Shown here piece after piece: positions 25,098-34,913 of a stretch of 64,000 nt of DNA. The translations under genes and the position numbers were made by a program. The DNA is from Paenibacillus sp. YN15 (GTDB lineage: Bacteria > Bacillota > Bacilli > Paenibacillales > NBRC-103111): positions 178,482 through 242,481 of the forward strand of contig NZ_QMFA01000002.1 in the NCBI RefSeq assembly GCF_003285005.1. Direction: 5' to 3'. Within the stretch, counting starts at the first letter, position 1. Every line of letters begins with the position of its first letter. Below the pieces are notes generated by a model. It was not told the origin of the DNA and made no database searches. It worked only from the letters and a program-made list of their open reading frames with translations.

Positions 25098-25159
25098 TTG
25101 ACAAATTAAATAGTAATATTTACAGTTATAAGAGAATTATAATAGTAATAATTACGATA
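25098..25159 (+). promoter_or_regulatory. Zur-controlled promoter of the importer-chelatase operon
   Basis: Box 2, AATAGTAATAATTACGATA (25141-25159), matches 16 of 18 defined positions of the Bacillus Zur operator and overlaps a perfect -10 TATAAT (25138-25143). Box 1, AATAGTAATATTTACAGTT (25109-25127), matches 14 of 18 and lies just after a TTGACA (25098-25103). Zinc-bound Zur should repress the operon. Confidence 0.85.
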
Positions 25160-25191
25160 ATACAAGAGAGAAACCGGAGGCAGGATTGTTT

Positions 25192-26244
25192 ATGAAGAAA
25201 AAGCGGATTGCAGTTCTATCCATCAGCCTAGTGATTGGAGCCGCGCTGGCAGGATGTGCGGCACAAAGTGATGCAACACAAGGGGCATCGCCAAATACAG
25301 CAACGGATTCATCAGCGAAGGCATCCCCGTCCGCTGCCGTTCAATCGCCATCTCCCCAGGCGGCGGCCAAGCTTACGCTGGTGGATGACCTGAAGCGCAC
25401 GGTGGTGCTGGAGAAAAAGCCCGAGCGGATTGTGGTGCTGTCGCCCGAGATGCTGGAGCTGATGTATGCCATCGGCGGAACAGCGGCGGGACGGGCAGAG
25501 GCTGATGGCATAACACCGCCCAAAGGAGCGGAGGGTGTTCCGGCCGTAGGACAGATGAGGCAGGTGAGTTTGGAGCAGGTGTTGGCCTTGAAGCCGGACC
25601 TGGTAATCGGACAGCCTGTGTTTCACAAGGATTTTGAACAAACGTTGACCGCCAGCGGCATTCCCGTTGCCTTCCTCAAGCTGGGCTCGCTGGAGGACGT
25701 TCATGCCAAAACCGAGCTGCTGGGGCAGATCATCGGCAAGGAAGCGGAAGCCAAGAAGGCGCTTGCTGAGCTGGACAGCCGGGTGGAGCAGGTGCTGAAG
25801 AAGCTTCCCGCCGAGAAGCCCACCTTTGTCAATTTGAATGTGACCCCCGGCGTTGTTTCCATTCAGCGGACGGACATGGCCGGGCTGGAGATTGCCCAAA
25901 AGATGAATCTGGTCAATGTGGCGGAGAGTCTGCCTACAGATAAGCCGGACGCCAGCACGCTGCCCTACAGTCTGGAGAAGCTGATCGAGAAAAACCCCGA
26001 TTATATCTTCCTCATTATCCACGGCAGCAAGGAGGCGGGGGAGAAGAAAATCAAAACCGAAATGGAGAGCAACCCTGCCTGGTCCTCACTGAAGGCCGTC
26101 AAGGAGAAAAAGGTGATTGTCATGCCCTCCGACCTGTTCTTGACCAATCCGGGGCTGAAATACGATGAGTCCATGACGTATCTGGGGCAATACGTGTATC
26201 CCGCCAGCTTCGGAGAGCCGCAGGCTGCAGGCAAGGCGCAGTAA
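25192..26244 (+). CDS. Siderophore/heme/cobalamin-type ABC transporter binding lipoprotein (Peripla_BP_2)
   Basis: This 350-residue lipoprotein has a signal peptide ending LAGC (Cys at about residue 22). I use ATG 25192, 11 nt after GGAGG; TTG 25186 is a possible alternative adding two residues. A Ser/Ala/Pro linker (about 28-60) tethers the binding domain. The domain has the family landmarks KRTVVLEKKPERIVVLSPE, then KPDLVIG and NPDYIFLI, as in FecB/BtuF/FhuD proteins. These bind iron-siderophores, heme or cobalamin, and the specificity cannot be read from sequence. It is the first gene of a six-gene run that ends in a metal chelatase. Confidence 0.88.
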   Translation: MKKKRIAVLSISLVIGAALAGCAAQSDATQGASPNTATDSSAKASPSAAVQSPSPQAAAKLTLVDDLKRTVVLEKKPERIVVLSPEMLELMYAIGGTAAGRAEADGITPPKGAEGVPAVGQMRQVSLEQVLALKPDLVIGQPVFHKDFEQTLTASGIPVAFLKLGSLEDVHAKTELLGQIIGKEAEAKKALAELDSRVEQVLKKLPAEKPTFVNLNVTPGVVSIQRTDMAGLEIAQKMNLVNVAESLPTDKPDASTLPYSLEKLIEKNPDYIFLIIHGSKEAGEKKIKTEMESNPAWSSLKAVKEKKVIVMPSDLFLTNPGLKYDESMTYLGQYVYPASFGEPQAAGKAQ

Positions 26245-26245
26245 T

Positions 26246-27295
26246 ATGGGCATGGCATTGGAAAACAAACCGGATAAAACCGTGCGGTCAGCGGAAGCCG
26301 TTCCGCTGCGGGACAGACCGGCGTGGGGGCTGCTCGTGCTGGCCGTACTCGCCTGCTCCGTCATCGCCTCCGTCCTGTTCAGCATCTACAGTGGCGCCGT
26401 CAAGGTTCCGTTGGGGGACATCAGCCGGTACATCCTGGACGCCTCCTATGAAGGGCCCTTCCGGGCCATCGTGTGGAATATCCGGATTCCCCGGGCCATT
26501 GTTGGAGCGCTTGTGGGCGCCAGCCTTGCCGTTTCGGGAGCATTGCTGCAGGGAGTAATGCGCAATCCCTTGGCCGACCCGCAGATTATCGGGGTATCCA
26601 GCGGCGCGGGGCTGTTCAGCATTCTGATCCTGATCGTATTCCAGGAGCTTGAATATTTGCTTCCGCTGGCTGCATTTGCGGGAGCCACCCTGGCCGCTGT
26701 CCTGATTTACCTGTTGGCCTGGAAGGACGGGATTCATCCCGTCCGGATCGTGCTGGCCGGGGCGGCGGTGTCCGCTTTTTTGGGGGCGGGAATTTCGGGG
26801 CTGATGATTTTTTACAGTGACCGGGTTCACGGCGCGCTGATCTTTATGGTAGGGGGCTTGTCCGCCAAAAGCTGGCCCCACGTCCAGATTATTGCCCCTT
26901 ATGCCGTAGCGGGCCTGCTTCTGGCCGGAATAGGGGCCGGGCGGATGAATCTGCTGATGCTGGGTGATGCGGCCGCCCGCAATCTGGGCGTCCGTGTGGA
27001 ATGGGTCCGCCTGTCCATGACGGCAGTCGCCACCCTGCTTGCGGCAAGCTCTGTAAGTGTGGCGGGGCTGTTGGGCTTTGTGGGCTTGATCGTTCCCCAC
27101 GCCACCAGGCTGGTGATCGGCAACGACTACCGCTTGCTGCTGCCTGCCTCGGCCTTGTTGGGGGCTGCCGTGGTCACCTTCTGCGATACGCTGGCCAGAC
27201 TGCTCTGGGCGCCTATGGAGCTGCCGGTGGGCATCATTATGGGAGCTGTCGGGGCGCCGTTTTTTCTGTATTTATTAAGGAGGCAAACCATGTGA
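26246..27295 (+). CDS. FecCD-family ABC transporter permease
   Basis: This 349-residue membrane subunit has about ten hydrophobic segments. The FecCD landmarks are RIPRAIVGALVGASLAVSGA, NPLADPQIIGVSSGAGLF and GLIVPHATRLVIGNDYR. It starts one base after the binding-protein stop and overlaps the ATPase gene start. Only one permease gene is present, so a homodimer of it should form the channel, as in BtuC- or HmuU-type importers. Confidence 0.9.
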   Translation: MGMALENKPDKTVRSAEAVPLRDRPAWGLLVLAVLACSVIASVLFSIYSGAVKVPLGDISRYILDASYEGPFRAIVWNIRIPRAIVGALVGASLAVSGALLQGVMRNPLADPQIIGVSSGAGLFSILILIVFQELEYLLPLAAFAGATLAAVLIYLLAWKDGIHPVRIVLAGAAVSAFLGAGISGLMIFYSDRVHGALIFMVGGLSAKSWPHVQIIAPYAVAGLLLAGIGAGRMNLLMLGDAAARNLGVRVEWVRLSMTAVATLLAASSVSVAGLLGFVGLIVPHATRLVIGNDYRLLLPASALLGAAVVTFCDTLARLLWAPMELPVGIIMGAVGAPFFLYLLRRQTM

Positions 27296-28083
27296 GCATG
27301 CTGGAAACTGCGGATTTGCGGCTTGTATACGGCAACGGCCGGGCAATCGTCAACGGAATGTCCCTGTACCTGCCCAAGGGCAAGGTGTACAGCATTATCG
27401 GGCCCAACGGCTGCGGCAAAAGCACCCTGCTGCGGGCCCTCTCCCGGCAGCTGAAGCCCGACCGGGGGCAGGTGCTGCTGGAGGGGAAAAATCTGTTCCG
27501 GACTCCGCCCAAGGAGGCGGCCCGGAAGCTGTCTTTTCTGGCCCAGGGCCAGGAGAAGGTGGAGATGAAGGTGAAGGATCTGGTGGGGTACGGACGGACG
27601 CCCTACCGCTCCTTGGGCCAACCCCGCCCTACCCGGGAGGACCAGACTATTGTAGCCTGGGCGATGGAGGCGACCTCGGTTGCGGCCATGGCGGAACGGG
27701 ATGTGGCCACCTTAAGCGGAGGCGAGCGGCAGCGGGTCTGGATTGCCATGGCCTTGGCCCAGCGGCCGGAAATGCTGCTGCTGGATGAGCCCACTACATA
27801 TCTGGACATCTGCCACCAGATGGAGGTGCTGGAGCTGCTTCAGCATCTGAACCGGGAGTACGGCATGACCATTCTGATGGTGCTGCACGATATGAACCAG
27901 GCCTGCCAGTTTTCCGACGAAATCATTGTGATGAAGGCGGGAGCGATCCATGCCCAGGGAGAGCCGCGGCAGGTGATGACGCCGGAGCTCCTGCAGGAGG
28001 TTTTTCAGGTCAGGGCGCTGGTTAACGAGGATGGAGATTCAGGAAAACCGTTTTGCCGGATTCAGGGCAAAATTACCGGATGA
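27292..28083 (+). CDS. FecE/BtuD-type ABC transporter ATP-binding protein
   Basis: This 263-residue ATPase starts at GTG 27292, eight nt after AAGGAGG and overlapping the permease stop by 4 bp. It shows Walker [10 protein letters not shown], signature LSGGERQR, Walker [13 protein letters not shown] and H-loop VLHDM, and the C-terminal segment typical of siderophore/heme importers. It completes the importer. The chelatase genes follow 16 bp downstream. Confidence 0.9.
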   Translation: MSMLETADLRLVYGNGRAIVNGMSLYLPKGKVYSIIGPNGCGKSTLLRALSRQLKPDRGQVLLEGKNLFRTPPKEAARKLSFLAQGQEKVEMKVKDLVGYGRTPYRSLGQPRPTREDQTIVAWAMEATSVAAMAERDVATLSGGERQRVWIAMALAQRPEMLLLDEPTTYLDICHQMEVLELLQHLNREYGMTILMVLHDMNQACQFSDEIIVMKAGAIHAQGEPRQVMTPELLQEVFQVRALVNEDGDSGKPFCRIQGKITG

Positions 28084-28099
28084 GGAGAGAAGGACATTC

Positions 28100-29023
28100 A
28101 TGACAAACAAACAAGCGAGCTATCCGTTTAGTGCCATTGTCGGCCAAGAGCGGATGAAAACGGCGCTGATCCTAAATCTGATCAATCCCAGGCTGGGCGG
28201 CGTGCTGATCCAAGGAGAGAAGGGAACGGCCAAGTCCACGGCGGTCCGGGCGGCGGCCCAACTTTTGCCCGGTGTGGATGTGGTTAATCTTCCTGTCAGC
28301 GCCACCGAGGACCGGGTGGTGGGAACCTTGGACATCCAGCATGCCCTGGCCGCGGGGGAAAAGCGGTTTGAGCCGGGGCTGCTGGCCCAGGCGGACGGAA
28401 ACATTCTCTATGTGGATGAGATCAATCTGTTGGATGACCACATCGTGGATGTGCTGCTGGATGCGGCGGCTTCAGGTGTGAACACGGTGGAGCGGGAAGG
28501 CATCTCCCATTCCCATCCGTCGCGCTTTATCCTGGTGGGGACGATGAATCCGGAGGAGGGGGACCTGCGGCCCCAGCTGCTGGACCGGTTTGGCCTGTTT
28601 GTGGAGGTGGCCGGCGAGACGGAGGTCAACCAGCGCATGGAGGTGATCCGGCGGCGGCTGGCTTTTGAGGCTGACCCGGCGGCGTTTATGGAGTGCTACC
28701 GCGAGGAGCAGGCGGAGCTGACGGCGCAGATTGAGGCCTCCCGGCGGCGCTTGGCCGCCATGGACTATTCCGATGCTATTCTGGCCCAGGCGGCGCAGAT
28801 TTCCATCGCCATGAAGGTGGATGGGCACCGCTCGGATATTACCCTGGTGAAAACGGCTGCCGCCCTGGCGGCATACCAAGGCGCAGCCTCAATCGAAGCC
28901 TCTCACCTGAGCGAGGCTGCCGCCATGGTGCTGCCCCACCGGATGAAGCGCACCCCGTTTGCTGCCGCGGATCACCGGATGGAAGCCATCAGCGAGACCC
29001 TGGGCAGGCTGAAGCTGGCATGA
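28100..29023 (+). CDS. Magnesium-chelatase I-subunit-like AAA+ ATPase (ChlI/BchI-like)
   Basis: This 307-residue protein starts at ATG 28100 after AGAAGGA. It opens with [19 protein letters not shown], as BchI/ChlI proteins do. Walker [10 protein letters not shown] is at residues 39-47, Walker [12 protein letters not shown] at about 102-112, sensor/arginine-finger region [19 protein letters not shown] at about 153-171, and the AAA lid at the end. ChlI hexamers provide ATP power for class I metal chelatases. It overlaps the D-like subunit gene by 4 bp. It is shorter than plant ChlI but usual for bacteria. Confidence 0.9.
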   Translation: MTNKQASYPFSAIVGQERMKTALILNLINPRLGGVLIQGEKGTAKSTAVRAAAQLLPGVDVVNLPVSATEDRVVGTLDIQHALAAGEKRFEPGLLAQADGNILYVDEINLLDDHIVDVLLDAAASGVNTVEREGISHSHPSRFILVGTMNPEEGDLRPQLLDRFGLFVEVAGETEVNQRMEVIRRRLAFEADPAAFMECYREEQAELTAQIEASRRRLAAMDYSDAILAQAAQISIAMKVDGHRSDITLVKTAAALAAYQGAASIEASHLSEAAAMVLPHRMKRTPFAAADHRMEAISETLGRLKLA

Positions 29024-30960
29024 CCGGAAATATGGGCAATTTCTATCCATTTGCGGCAGTGGTGGGGCAGGAGGAAGCCAAGCTGGCTCTGATGCTTCAT
29101 GCCGTGCACCAAGGCTTGGGCGGGGTGCTGCTGTCGGGAGGCAGCGGGACGGCCAAATCGGTGCTGCTCCGGGGAATCGCCCGGCTGGCGGACGAAACGG
29201 GTCCGGTGGAGATTCCCCTGGGGGTTACGGAGGACCGGCTGTTGGGCAGCCTCGACCTGCGGGCAATGCTCCATTCCGGCAAAAGGCGGCTTCAACCCGG
29301 CCTGCTGGCCGAAGCCAATGGGCGGACGCTTCTGGCGGACCATTATAATTTGCTTCCCGCCGGATTTGCCCATTCCATTGCGGAGGGGGCCAAATCCGGC
29401 TGGCTGCGTCTGGAGCGGGAGGGATTTTCGGCTTGCGTTCCGGCGAAGTTCCGTTTGTTTGCCGCTGTTCAGCCAGAGGAGGGAGAGCTGTCCGCCGGAC
29501 TTCTCGATATCTTCGGGCTTTATGTAAATATGCGCCATGTGGAGGATATAGCGGAACGCAAGGAAATTATCCGGCGGCAGCTGGACTTTGAGCAGGACCC
29601 GGCCGCATTCGTGCAGCAGTATGCGGAAGCCTCCGCCGCCTTGCGTCTGCGCATCGCCGAAGCCCGGCAGAGGCTGCCCCGGGTGGCGCCCCGGGAGGAG
29701 GCCATCCGCCTGGCCACCGAGCTGGCGGCGGAGGCCCGCTGCCAGGGCCAGCGGCGGGAGCTGTTCGCTGTGGAGGCAGCCAGGGCGTTGGCCGCCTGGG
29801 AAGGGCGGTTGTTGTGTACGGAAGCGGACGTCCTCCGGGTGTCGGAATGGGCTGTGAAGCCGTGGGGGAGAGCCGCCGGGCAGCCGCAGCCAACGCGGCA
29901 GGAAGCCCCGCCGGACCGGGCGGGGGAGGCGACACCTGCTCCGCCCCCAGAGGAGTCGGACCAGGGCCGCTCTGCCGGAGGGGCCGGTGAACCGGCGGAA
30001 GCCCCGGGAGCCGCGGGGGCGGGCTCCGGTGAGCCGGCCGCGGGGGAGGCTTCCCCGGCTGACGCCGACAGGAACAGGCAAGCCCCGCAGAAGGTGGAGG
30101 CGGCGGGCCAGCCCTATGCCATCCGCCCCATGTCCTTCGAGCCGGGGGACCGGCAGCTGCGCAGCGGGGCGGGCCGCCGCAATCTGACCCGCTCGGGCAC
30201 CCGGCAGGGGCGGTATGTGGGCTTCCGCCTGCCCGTAGCGGCGCAGGCGGCGGATATTGCGCTGGACGCCACGCTCCGGGCGGCGGCGCCGTTTCAGGCT
30301 GTGCGCCGCCGCAGGCCCGGCGCAGGTGTGGCCATTCTGCCGGAGGACCTCCGGCAGAAGGTCAGGGAGCGCCGCACCGGCACAGCCATCCTGCTGGCGG
30401 TGGACGCCAGCGGCTCCATGGCCGCCAGGAAGCGGATGGCGGCGGTCAAGGGCGCGGTGCTGTCCCTTTTGCAGGATGCTTACCAGAAGCGGGACCGCAT
30501 CGGTCTTTTGGCGTTCCGCGCAGGGGCGGCGGAGGAAATTCTGCCTTTGACCCGGAGCGTGGAGCTGGCCATGAAGCTGCTTCAGGAAATGCCCACCGGC
30601 GGAAAAACGCCATTGGCCATGGCCATCCGGCAGGGGTGGGAGATTCTGGAGCGGGTCAGGCGCAAGGACAAGGAGCTGATTCCGGCGCTGGTCCTGGTGA
30701 CCGACGGCAGGGCCAATCAGGCCTTGGACGGCAGCGCAGGCGGCAATCCGGCCGAGCTGCTGAAGGAATGCTTGCGAATGGCGGCGGCGTTCCGGGAGAG
30801 TGGACTGCATGCGCTGGTGATCGATACGGAGCAGGGCTTTGTCCGGCTGAAGCAGGCCGCCCAATTGGCGGAGGCCATGGGGGCGGGATATTGCCGCCTG
30901 GAGGAGCTGGACGGGGCCGGAATGGCCGCAGCCATCCGGCAGATGGTGAAAGGAGATTGA
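29020..30960 (+). CDS. Magnesium-chelatase D-subunit-like protein (degenerate AAA+ plus VWA domain)
   Basis: This 646-residue protein has an N-terminal AAA+ domain with Walker A GGSGTAKS (about 40-47), but Walker B is degenerate (LLADHYNLL, glutamate lost), as expected for the non-catalytic D subunit. A Pro/Ala/Glu-rich linker covers about 285-365. The C-terminal von Willebrand A domain (about 450-640) has an intact MIDAS: DASGSM at 462, a threonine in GGKTPL and TDGRAN. D subunits bridge the ATPase ring and the large chelatase subunit. The start (ATGA overlap) and the 3' overlap with the CobN-like gene show tight coupling. Confidence 0.9.
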   Translation: MTGNMGNFYPFAAVVGQEEAKLALMLHAVHQGLGGVLLSGGSGTAKSVLLRGIARLADETGPVEIPLGVTEDRLLGSLDLRAMLHSGKRRLQPGLLAEANGRTLLADHYNLLPAGFAHSIAEGAKSGWLRLEREGFSACVPAKFRLFAAVQPEEGELSAGLLDIFGLYVNMRHVEDIAERKEIIRRQLDFEQDPAAFVQQYAEASAALRLRIAEARQRLPRVAPREEAIRLATELAAEARCQGQRRELFAVEAARALAAWEGRLLCTEADVLRVSEWAVKPWGRAAGQPQPTRQEAPPDRAGEATPAPPPEESDQGRSAGGAGEPAEAPGAAGAGSGEPAAGEASPADADRNRQAPQKVEAAGQPYAIRPMSFEPGDRQLRSGAGRRNLTRSGTRQGRYVGFRLPVAAQAADIALDATLRAAAPFQAVRRRRPGAGVAILPEDLRQKVRERRTGTAILLAVDASGSMAARKRMAAVKGAVLSLLQDAYQKRDRIGLLAFRAGAAEEILPLTRSVELAMKLLQEMPTGGKTPLAMAIRQGWEILERVRRKDKELIPALVLVTDGRANQALDGSAGGNPAELLKECLRMAAAFRESGLHALVIDTEQGFVRLKQAAQLAEAMGAGYCRLEELDGAGMAAAIRQMVKGD

Positions 30961-30962
30961 TG

Positions 30963-33900
30963 ATGAAGCTGATTGTGTTTACCGCATCGTATGATGTGCT
31001 GCGGAATTTATCCGCTGTTTATACCTCCCTTGACCCGGAGCAAAAGCGGGAGCTGAAGCTTTCTCTTTACCATACCGAGGAGATTTACGAACCATCAGCC
31101 TTGGAGCAGATGAAGGCAGCGGTCCGGGAAGCGGATTTTGTGATTCTCGATCCCCACGGGATGCCGGATGCGCTGGCCAAACATCTGCTGGACCATTGTC
31201 CCGCAAGCGGGGCGCAGCAGGTTACAGTAGGCGGCGACAGCGGAAGATTGGGCAGACTTCTACGGCTGGGCAGCCTGACAGGACGTGATTTGGAGGCACA
31301 GGCAGCGAACATGGCACAGCAGCAGTCACCTGCTCAGGCCACCGCCACATCCCGTCTTTCTCCCGCCCAGCAAAAGGATTATGAGCTGCTGCTGAAGCTG
31401 CGGGCCTACTGGCAGTCCGGCGGTCTGGAGAATATGCGCAATCTGCTTTTGCAGGTGGTTCACCTGTGCGGAGAAGGGGAGCGCGCGGGCTGGCCGCTTC
31501 CCGAGGAGCCGTTGGCTCTTCACGGGCTCTCCCTGTTTGATCCCGCCACCCGCAAATGCCACCAAACGCTGCAGGACCGCTGGAACGAGACACTTCATAA
31601 CCCCGATGCTCCTACAGTAGCCGTTTTGTTCATGGGCAGCACCTACCCGGTTGATCTCCATCCTGTAGTGGCCGGAATCATGGAACGGATTCAGGGGTTC
31701 GCCAATGTGCTGCCGATTGCCTTCGGCTCCATCACCGGGGTGGATGCGGCCCAACTGCGGGAGCTGCTGCTGTTTGGAGCCCCAGCGGGAAAAGCCGTCG
31801 GCATGGTGGTCAATTTTATCCCATTCCGTCTTGGCTCAGGCCCGGTAGGCGGGGATTCGGCGGCTATTCTGACAATGCTTGAGGAGCTGAAGGCTCCCCT
31901 CCTGCACCCGGTGTTCCTGTCCAAGCGCCTGCGCACGGAATGGGAAGAGTCGACCGAGGGGCTGTCGCCGGGAGAATTTCTGGTGCAGATGATGCTGCCG
32001 GAGCTGGACGGAGCCATTGAGCTGTTCCCCATTGCGGCCATGGATGAGGAGGTTTTCCACGAGGAGCTGAACATCAAGTGGCGGAACCTGTCCCTGATCG
32101 AAGAGCGGGCGGACCGGCTGGCAGCCAAAATCCGGCGTTGGCTGGTTTTGCAAACGAAGTCCCGGCAGGAAAAGCGGCTCTCCATTATTTGCTACAATTA
32201 TCCGCCTGGAGAAGCCCATCTTTTCGGAGGTTCTTTTATTGATACCTTCGAATCGGTTTCCCGGCTGCTCTCCAAGCTGAAGGAAGAAGGATACACGGTC
32301 AAGGAGATGTCGGCGGCAGAGCTGCGGGAGGCTTTTTTGCAGGGGGGATTGGTGAATTCTGCCCAATGGAGCGACGGCGGCCGCTCCGCCGCTATGCTGC
32401 GCTATCCCCATGCCCGGTGTGAGGCGTATTTCCGCTCGTCGCCGTACCGGACGGAAATGGCGGTGCAATGGGGGGAGGCGCCGGGGGAAATCATGACCGA
32501 CGAAACCGGCTATCTGATTCCGGGGCTGGTGAACGGCAATGTGTTCATCGGGCTGCAGCCGGCCAGAGGAATCCATGAGCAGGCCGAAAAGGCCTACCAT
32601 GACCGGACGGTGCTCCCGCCTTATCAATATCAGGCCTTCTACCATTATATCAAGGAGGAGTTCCGGGCGGACGCCATCCTTCACGTAGGGACTCACGGCA
32701 CTCTGGAATTTATGGCGGGCAAGGAAGCAGGCATGTCCGGCGATTGCCTGCCGGATGAGCTGACCGGGGAGCTGCCCCATCTGTATTATTATTATGTGGG
32801 CAATCCCGCCGAGGCCATGGTGGCCAAGCGCCGCAGCCATGCGGTCTTGATGAGCTACCAGTCGCCCCCTTTTGTGGAAAGCGAGCTTTACGGCGAATAC
32901 ACCTTGCTGGATGCTCTCTTAAACGATTACCGCCAGGCGGAAAAGCTGAATCCCGCCCAATGCCCGGATATCTGGACGCGGATCAGCCGGAAGGCTGCGG
33001 AGCTTCACCTGGAGGCCGGGGATGCGGAGGATATCGAGGATGAAATTTACCGGATGCGGCGTTCGCTGATTCCCACAGGTCTGCATGTCCTGGGGGAAGG
33101 TTATGACCAGGAGGAGGCCGCCTCCTATATGAAATTCGTCCTGCGCCATGACCGCCACGGGGTCCGCTCCCTGCAAGGACTGGTAGCCGATGGAGAGGGA
33201 TTGGACTATGAACGGCTGTCGGCCGATAACAACACGGCGGAATTGCAGCGTTTGGACGCCCAAGTGTCCCGGTTGGTCAATCAATATGCCGAGACAGGCG
33301 AGATTCCGCCGTTTGCTTCCGCCGCCGACGCTGCTCTGCAAGAGGTCTGGATCAAAACCTGGCAGTTCGGCCAGGAGGCTTTCCGCCTGGCTTCCTCCAA
33401 CCAGGAGCTGGGGCAGCTCATCCGGCTTTTGGACGGGGAATATTCGCCTGCCCGGCTGGCCGGCGACGCCATCCGGCATCCGGATATTTTACCGACGGGA
33501 TACAATCTTTACCAATTCGATTGCCGGTCGGTTCCCAGCGACACTGCCGCAGGGCGGGGGGCGGCCATTGCCGACAATCTGGTGGAGTTATACCGGGAGC
33601 GCCACGGGAAAACGCCGGATACCATAGCGCTGGTGATGTGGGGCTTGGAAACCTCCCGCACCCAAGGGGAAACCTTCGGCCAGATTCTGCGGCTGATGGG
33701 GGTCCGAATTGCCGGAAGAAGCCGGTTCAACCAGCCGGTTTACGAGATGATTCCCCTGTGGGAGCTGGGCCGGCCCCGGATCAATGTGGTGGCGAATATC
33801 TGCGGGTTCTTCCGGGATATGTTCCCGAATTTGCTGGAGGTGCTGAATGACTTGTTCCGTCAGGTGTCCGGGCTTGATGAGACGGGAGAGGAGAACCGGT

Positions 33901-34706
33901 TTAAGGAGCATACCATGACGCAGTACCGCAAGCTGCTGGCAGACGGGTATGAAGAGGCGGAGGCCTGGGATCTGGCCTGCGCCCGTATCTTCGGGCCTGC
34001 CGCGGCGGAGTATGGCACCAATCTGACCAAGCTGGTGGAAACCAAGGCCTGGACGCAGGAATCCGAGCTGGGCGAATCGTATCTGAACAGCCTCAAGTAT
34101 GTGTACAGCGGAGCCAGCAGGGGACGCGAGGCAGGAGAGCTGTTCGCCTCCCGGCTCGGCTCGGTAGAGCTGGTCGCCCAGGTCCGCAGCGATCACGAGC
34201 ATGAGGTGACCGACCTGGACCATTTTTATGAATTTTTCGGCGGCTTGGCCAAATCGGTCAGTATGCTGAAAGGAACCGACGCGGATATCTACATTTCGGA
34301 TACCACCGGGGAGCGCCCGCGCACGGAAGACGCTGCGGCTTCCATCGGCAGAGGTCTCCGCACCCGGCTTTTGAATCCCAAGTGGATCAACGGCCTCCTG
34401 GAGCATCCGTACCACGGCGCGCAGAAGATCGCCGAACGCTTCGGAAACATGGTGGGTCTGGCGGCCACTACCGGTCAGGTGGATTCCTGGATGTTTTCCG
34501 AGCTTCACCAGGCGTATGTGGCGGATGAGGAAAGAAGCAGGCAAATGGAGGAAAATAACCGCTTTGCGTACCATCAGGTGCTGGAAAGCTTGCTGGAAAG
34601 CCATCAGCGCCGGTATTGGGACGCATCGGAGAAGGAACTGGAGCAGCTGCGCAGCCGCTATATGGAGCTGGAAGGGGAGCTGGAGGGCGCGAATGAAGCA
34701 GGGTAA
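30963..34706 (+). CDS. cobN: CobN/BchH-type large metal chelatase subunit
   Basis: This 1247-residue protein uses ATG 30963, seven nt after AGGAG (ATG at 30960 is adjacent). The length equals typical CobN. The family core is clear: HVGTHGTLEF (574-583), then GKEAGMS, PDELTGELPHLYYYYVGNP and AKRRSHA; the C-terminal half has GEYTLLDALL, RIAGRSRFNQPV, and YSGASRGREAG-type segments. CobN/ChlH subunits bind a tetrapyrrole and insert Co or Mg with ATP supplied by I/D subunits. A CobN relative, HmuS, works in heme uptake loci of Bacteroidota. Here the three subunits follow an importer under Zur boxes and no cobalamin genes are near. Insertion or removal of a metal from an imported ligand is inference. 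Confidence 0.9.
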   Translation: MKLIVFTASYDVLRNLSAVYTSLDPEQKRELKLSLYHTEEIYEPSALEQMKAAVREADFVILDPHGMPDALAKHLLDHCPASGAQQVTVGGDSGRLGRLLRLGSLTGRDLEAQAANMAQQQSPAQATATSRLSPAQQKDYELLLKLRAYWQSGGLENMRNLLLQVVHLCGEGERAGWPLPEEPLALHGLSLFDPATRKCHQTLQDRWNETLHNPDAPTVAVLFMGSTYPVDLHPVVAGIMERIQGFANVLPIAFGSITGVDAAQLRELLLFGAPAGKAVGMVVNFIPFRLGSGPVGGDSAAILTMLEELKAPLLHPVFLSKRLRTEWEESTEGLSPGEFLVQMMLPELDGAIELFPIAAMDEEVFHEELNIKWRNLSLIEERADRLAAKIRRWLVLQTKSRQEKRLSIICYNYPPGEAHLFGGSFIDTFESVSRLLSKLKEEGYTVKEMSAAELREAFLQGGLVNSAQWSDGGRSAAMLRYPHARCEAYFRSSPYRTEMAVQWGEAPGEIMTDETGYLIPGLVNGNVFIGLQPARGIHEQAEKAYHDRTVLPPYQYQAFYHYIKEEFRADAILHVGTHGTLEFMAGKEAGMSGDCLPDELTGELPHLYYYYVGNPAEAMVAKRRSHAVLMSYQSPPFVESELYGEYTLLDALLNDYRQAEKLNPAQCPDIWTRISRKAAELHLEAGDAEDIEDEIYRMRRSLIPTGLHVLGEGYDQEEAASYMKFVLRHDRHGVRSLQGLVADGEGLDYERLSADNNTAELQRLDAQVSRLVNQYAETGEIPPFASAADAALQEVWIKTWQFGQEAFRLASSNQELGQLIRLLDGEYSPARLAGDAIRHPDILPTGYNLYQFDCRSVPSDTAAGRGAAIADNLVELYRERHGKTPDTIALVMWGLETSRTQGETFGQILRLMGVRIAGRSRFNQPVYEMIPLWELGRPRINVVANICGFFRDMFPNLLEVLNDLFRQVSGLDETGEENRFKEHTMTQYRKLLADGYEEAEAWDLACARIFGPAAAEYGTNLTKLVETKAWTQESELGESYLNSLKYVYSGASRGREAGELFASRLGSVELVAQVRSDHEHEVTDLDHFYEFFGGLAKSVSMLKGTDADIYISDTTGERPRTEDAAASIGRGLRTRLLNPKWINGLLEHPYHGAQKIAERFGNMVGLAATTGQVDSWMFSELHQAYVADEERSRQMEENNRFAYHQVLESLLESHQRRYWDASEKELEQLRSRYMELEGELEGANEAG

Positions 34707-34738
34707 TGGACAACAGCATATCCAGTTGTGCTCGGAGA

Positions 34739-34778
34739 AAGAGACAGGACCGGTTTTTCCGGCCTGTCTCTTCTTTTT
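34739..34778 (+). terminator. Intrinsic terminator after the chelatase operon
   Basis: GAGACAGG and CCTGTCTC, with an inner CCGG/CCGG, form the stem; TTCTTTTTT follows. Confidence 0.92.
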
Positions 34779-34784
34779 TACCAC

Positions 34785-34839
34785 ATCAGAATGTTTAAGT
34801 TCTTTACAGCGCTAAAGCGCGTAAGGTAAACATTCTGAT
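34785..34839. repeat. 55-bp near-palindromic element with 13-bp perfect arms
   Basis: ATCAGAATGTTTA (34785-34797) and TAAACATTCTGAT (34827-34839) are perfect inverted arms. The centre has a second GCGC/GCGC stem (34809-34820). It lies between convergent genes. Confidence 0.75.
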
Positions 34840-34913
34840 TGGCGATAAAAACTTCCGCTAAACGCGGTCGCTCATCCTCGAAATACTCCGATAAGAGTTT
34901 TTCTCATCAAAAC

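Noticed and set aside
24480..25191. Cobalamin riboswitch before the CobN operon
   Set aside because: No B12-box-like conserved core was seen; the region instead has tandem repeats and Zur boxes.
28972..30864. 630-residue minus-strand reading frame
   Set aside because: It is antisense to the ChlD-like gene, has no recognisable domain or ribosome binding site and arises from GC-rich codon structure.
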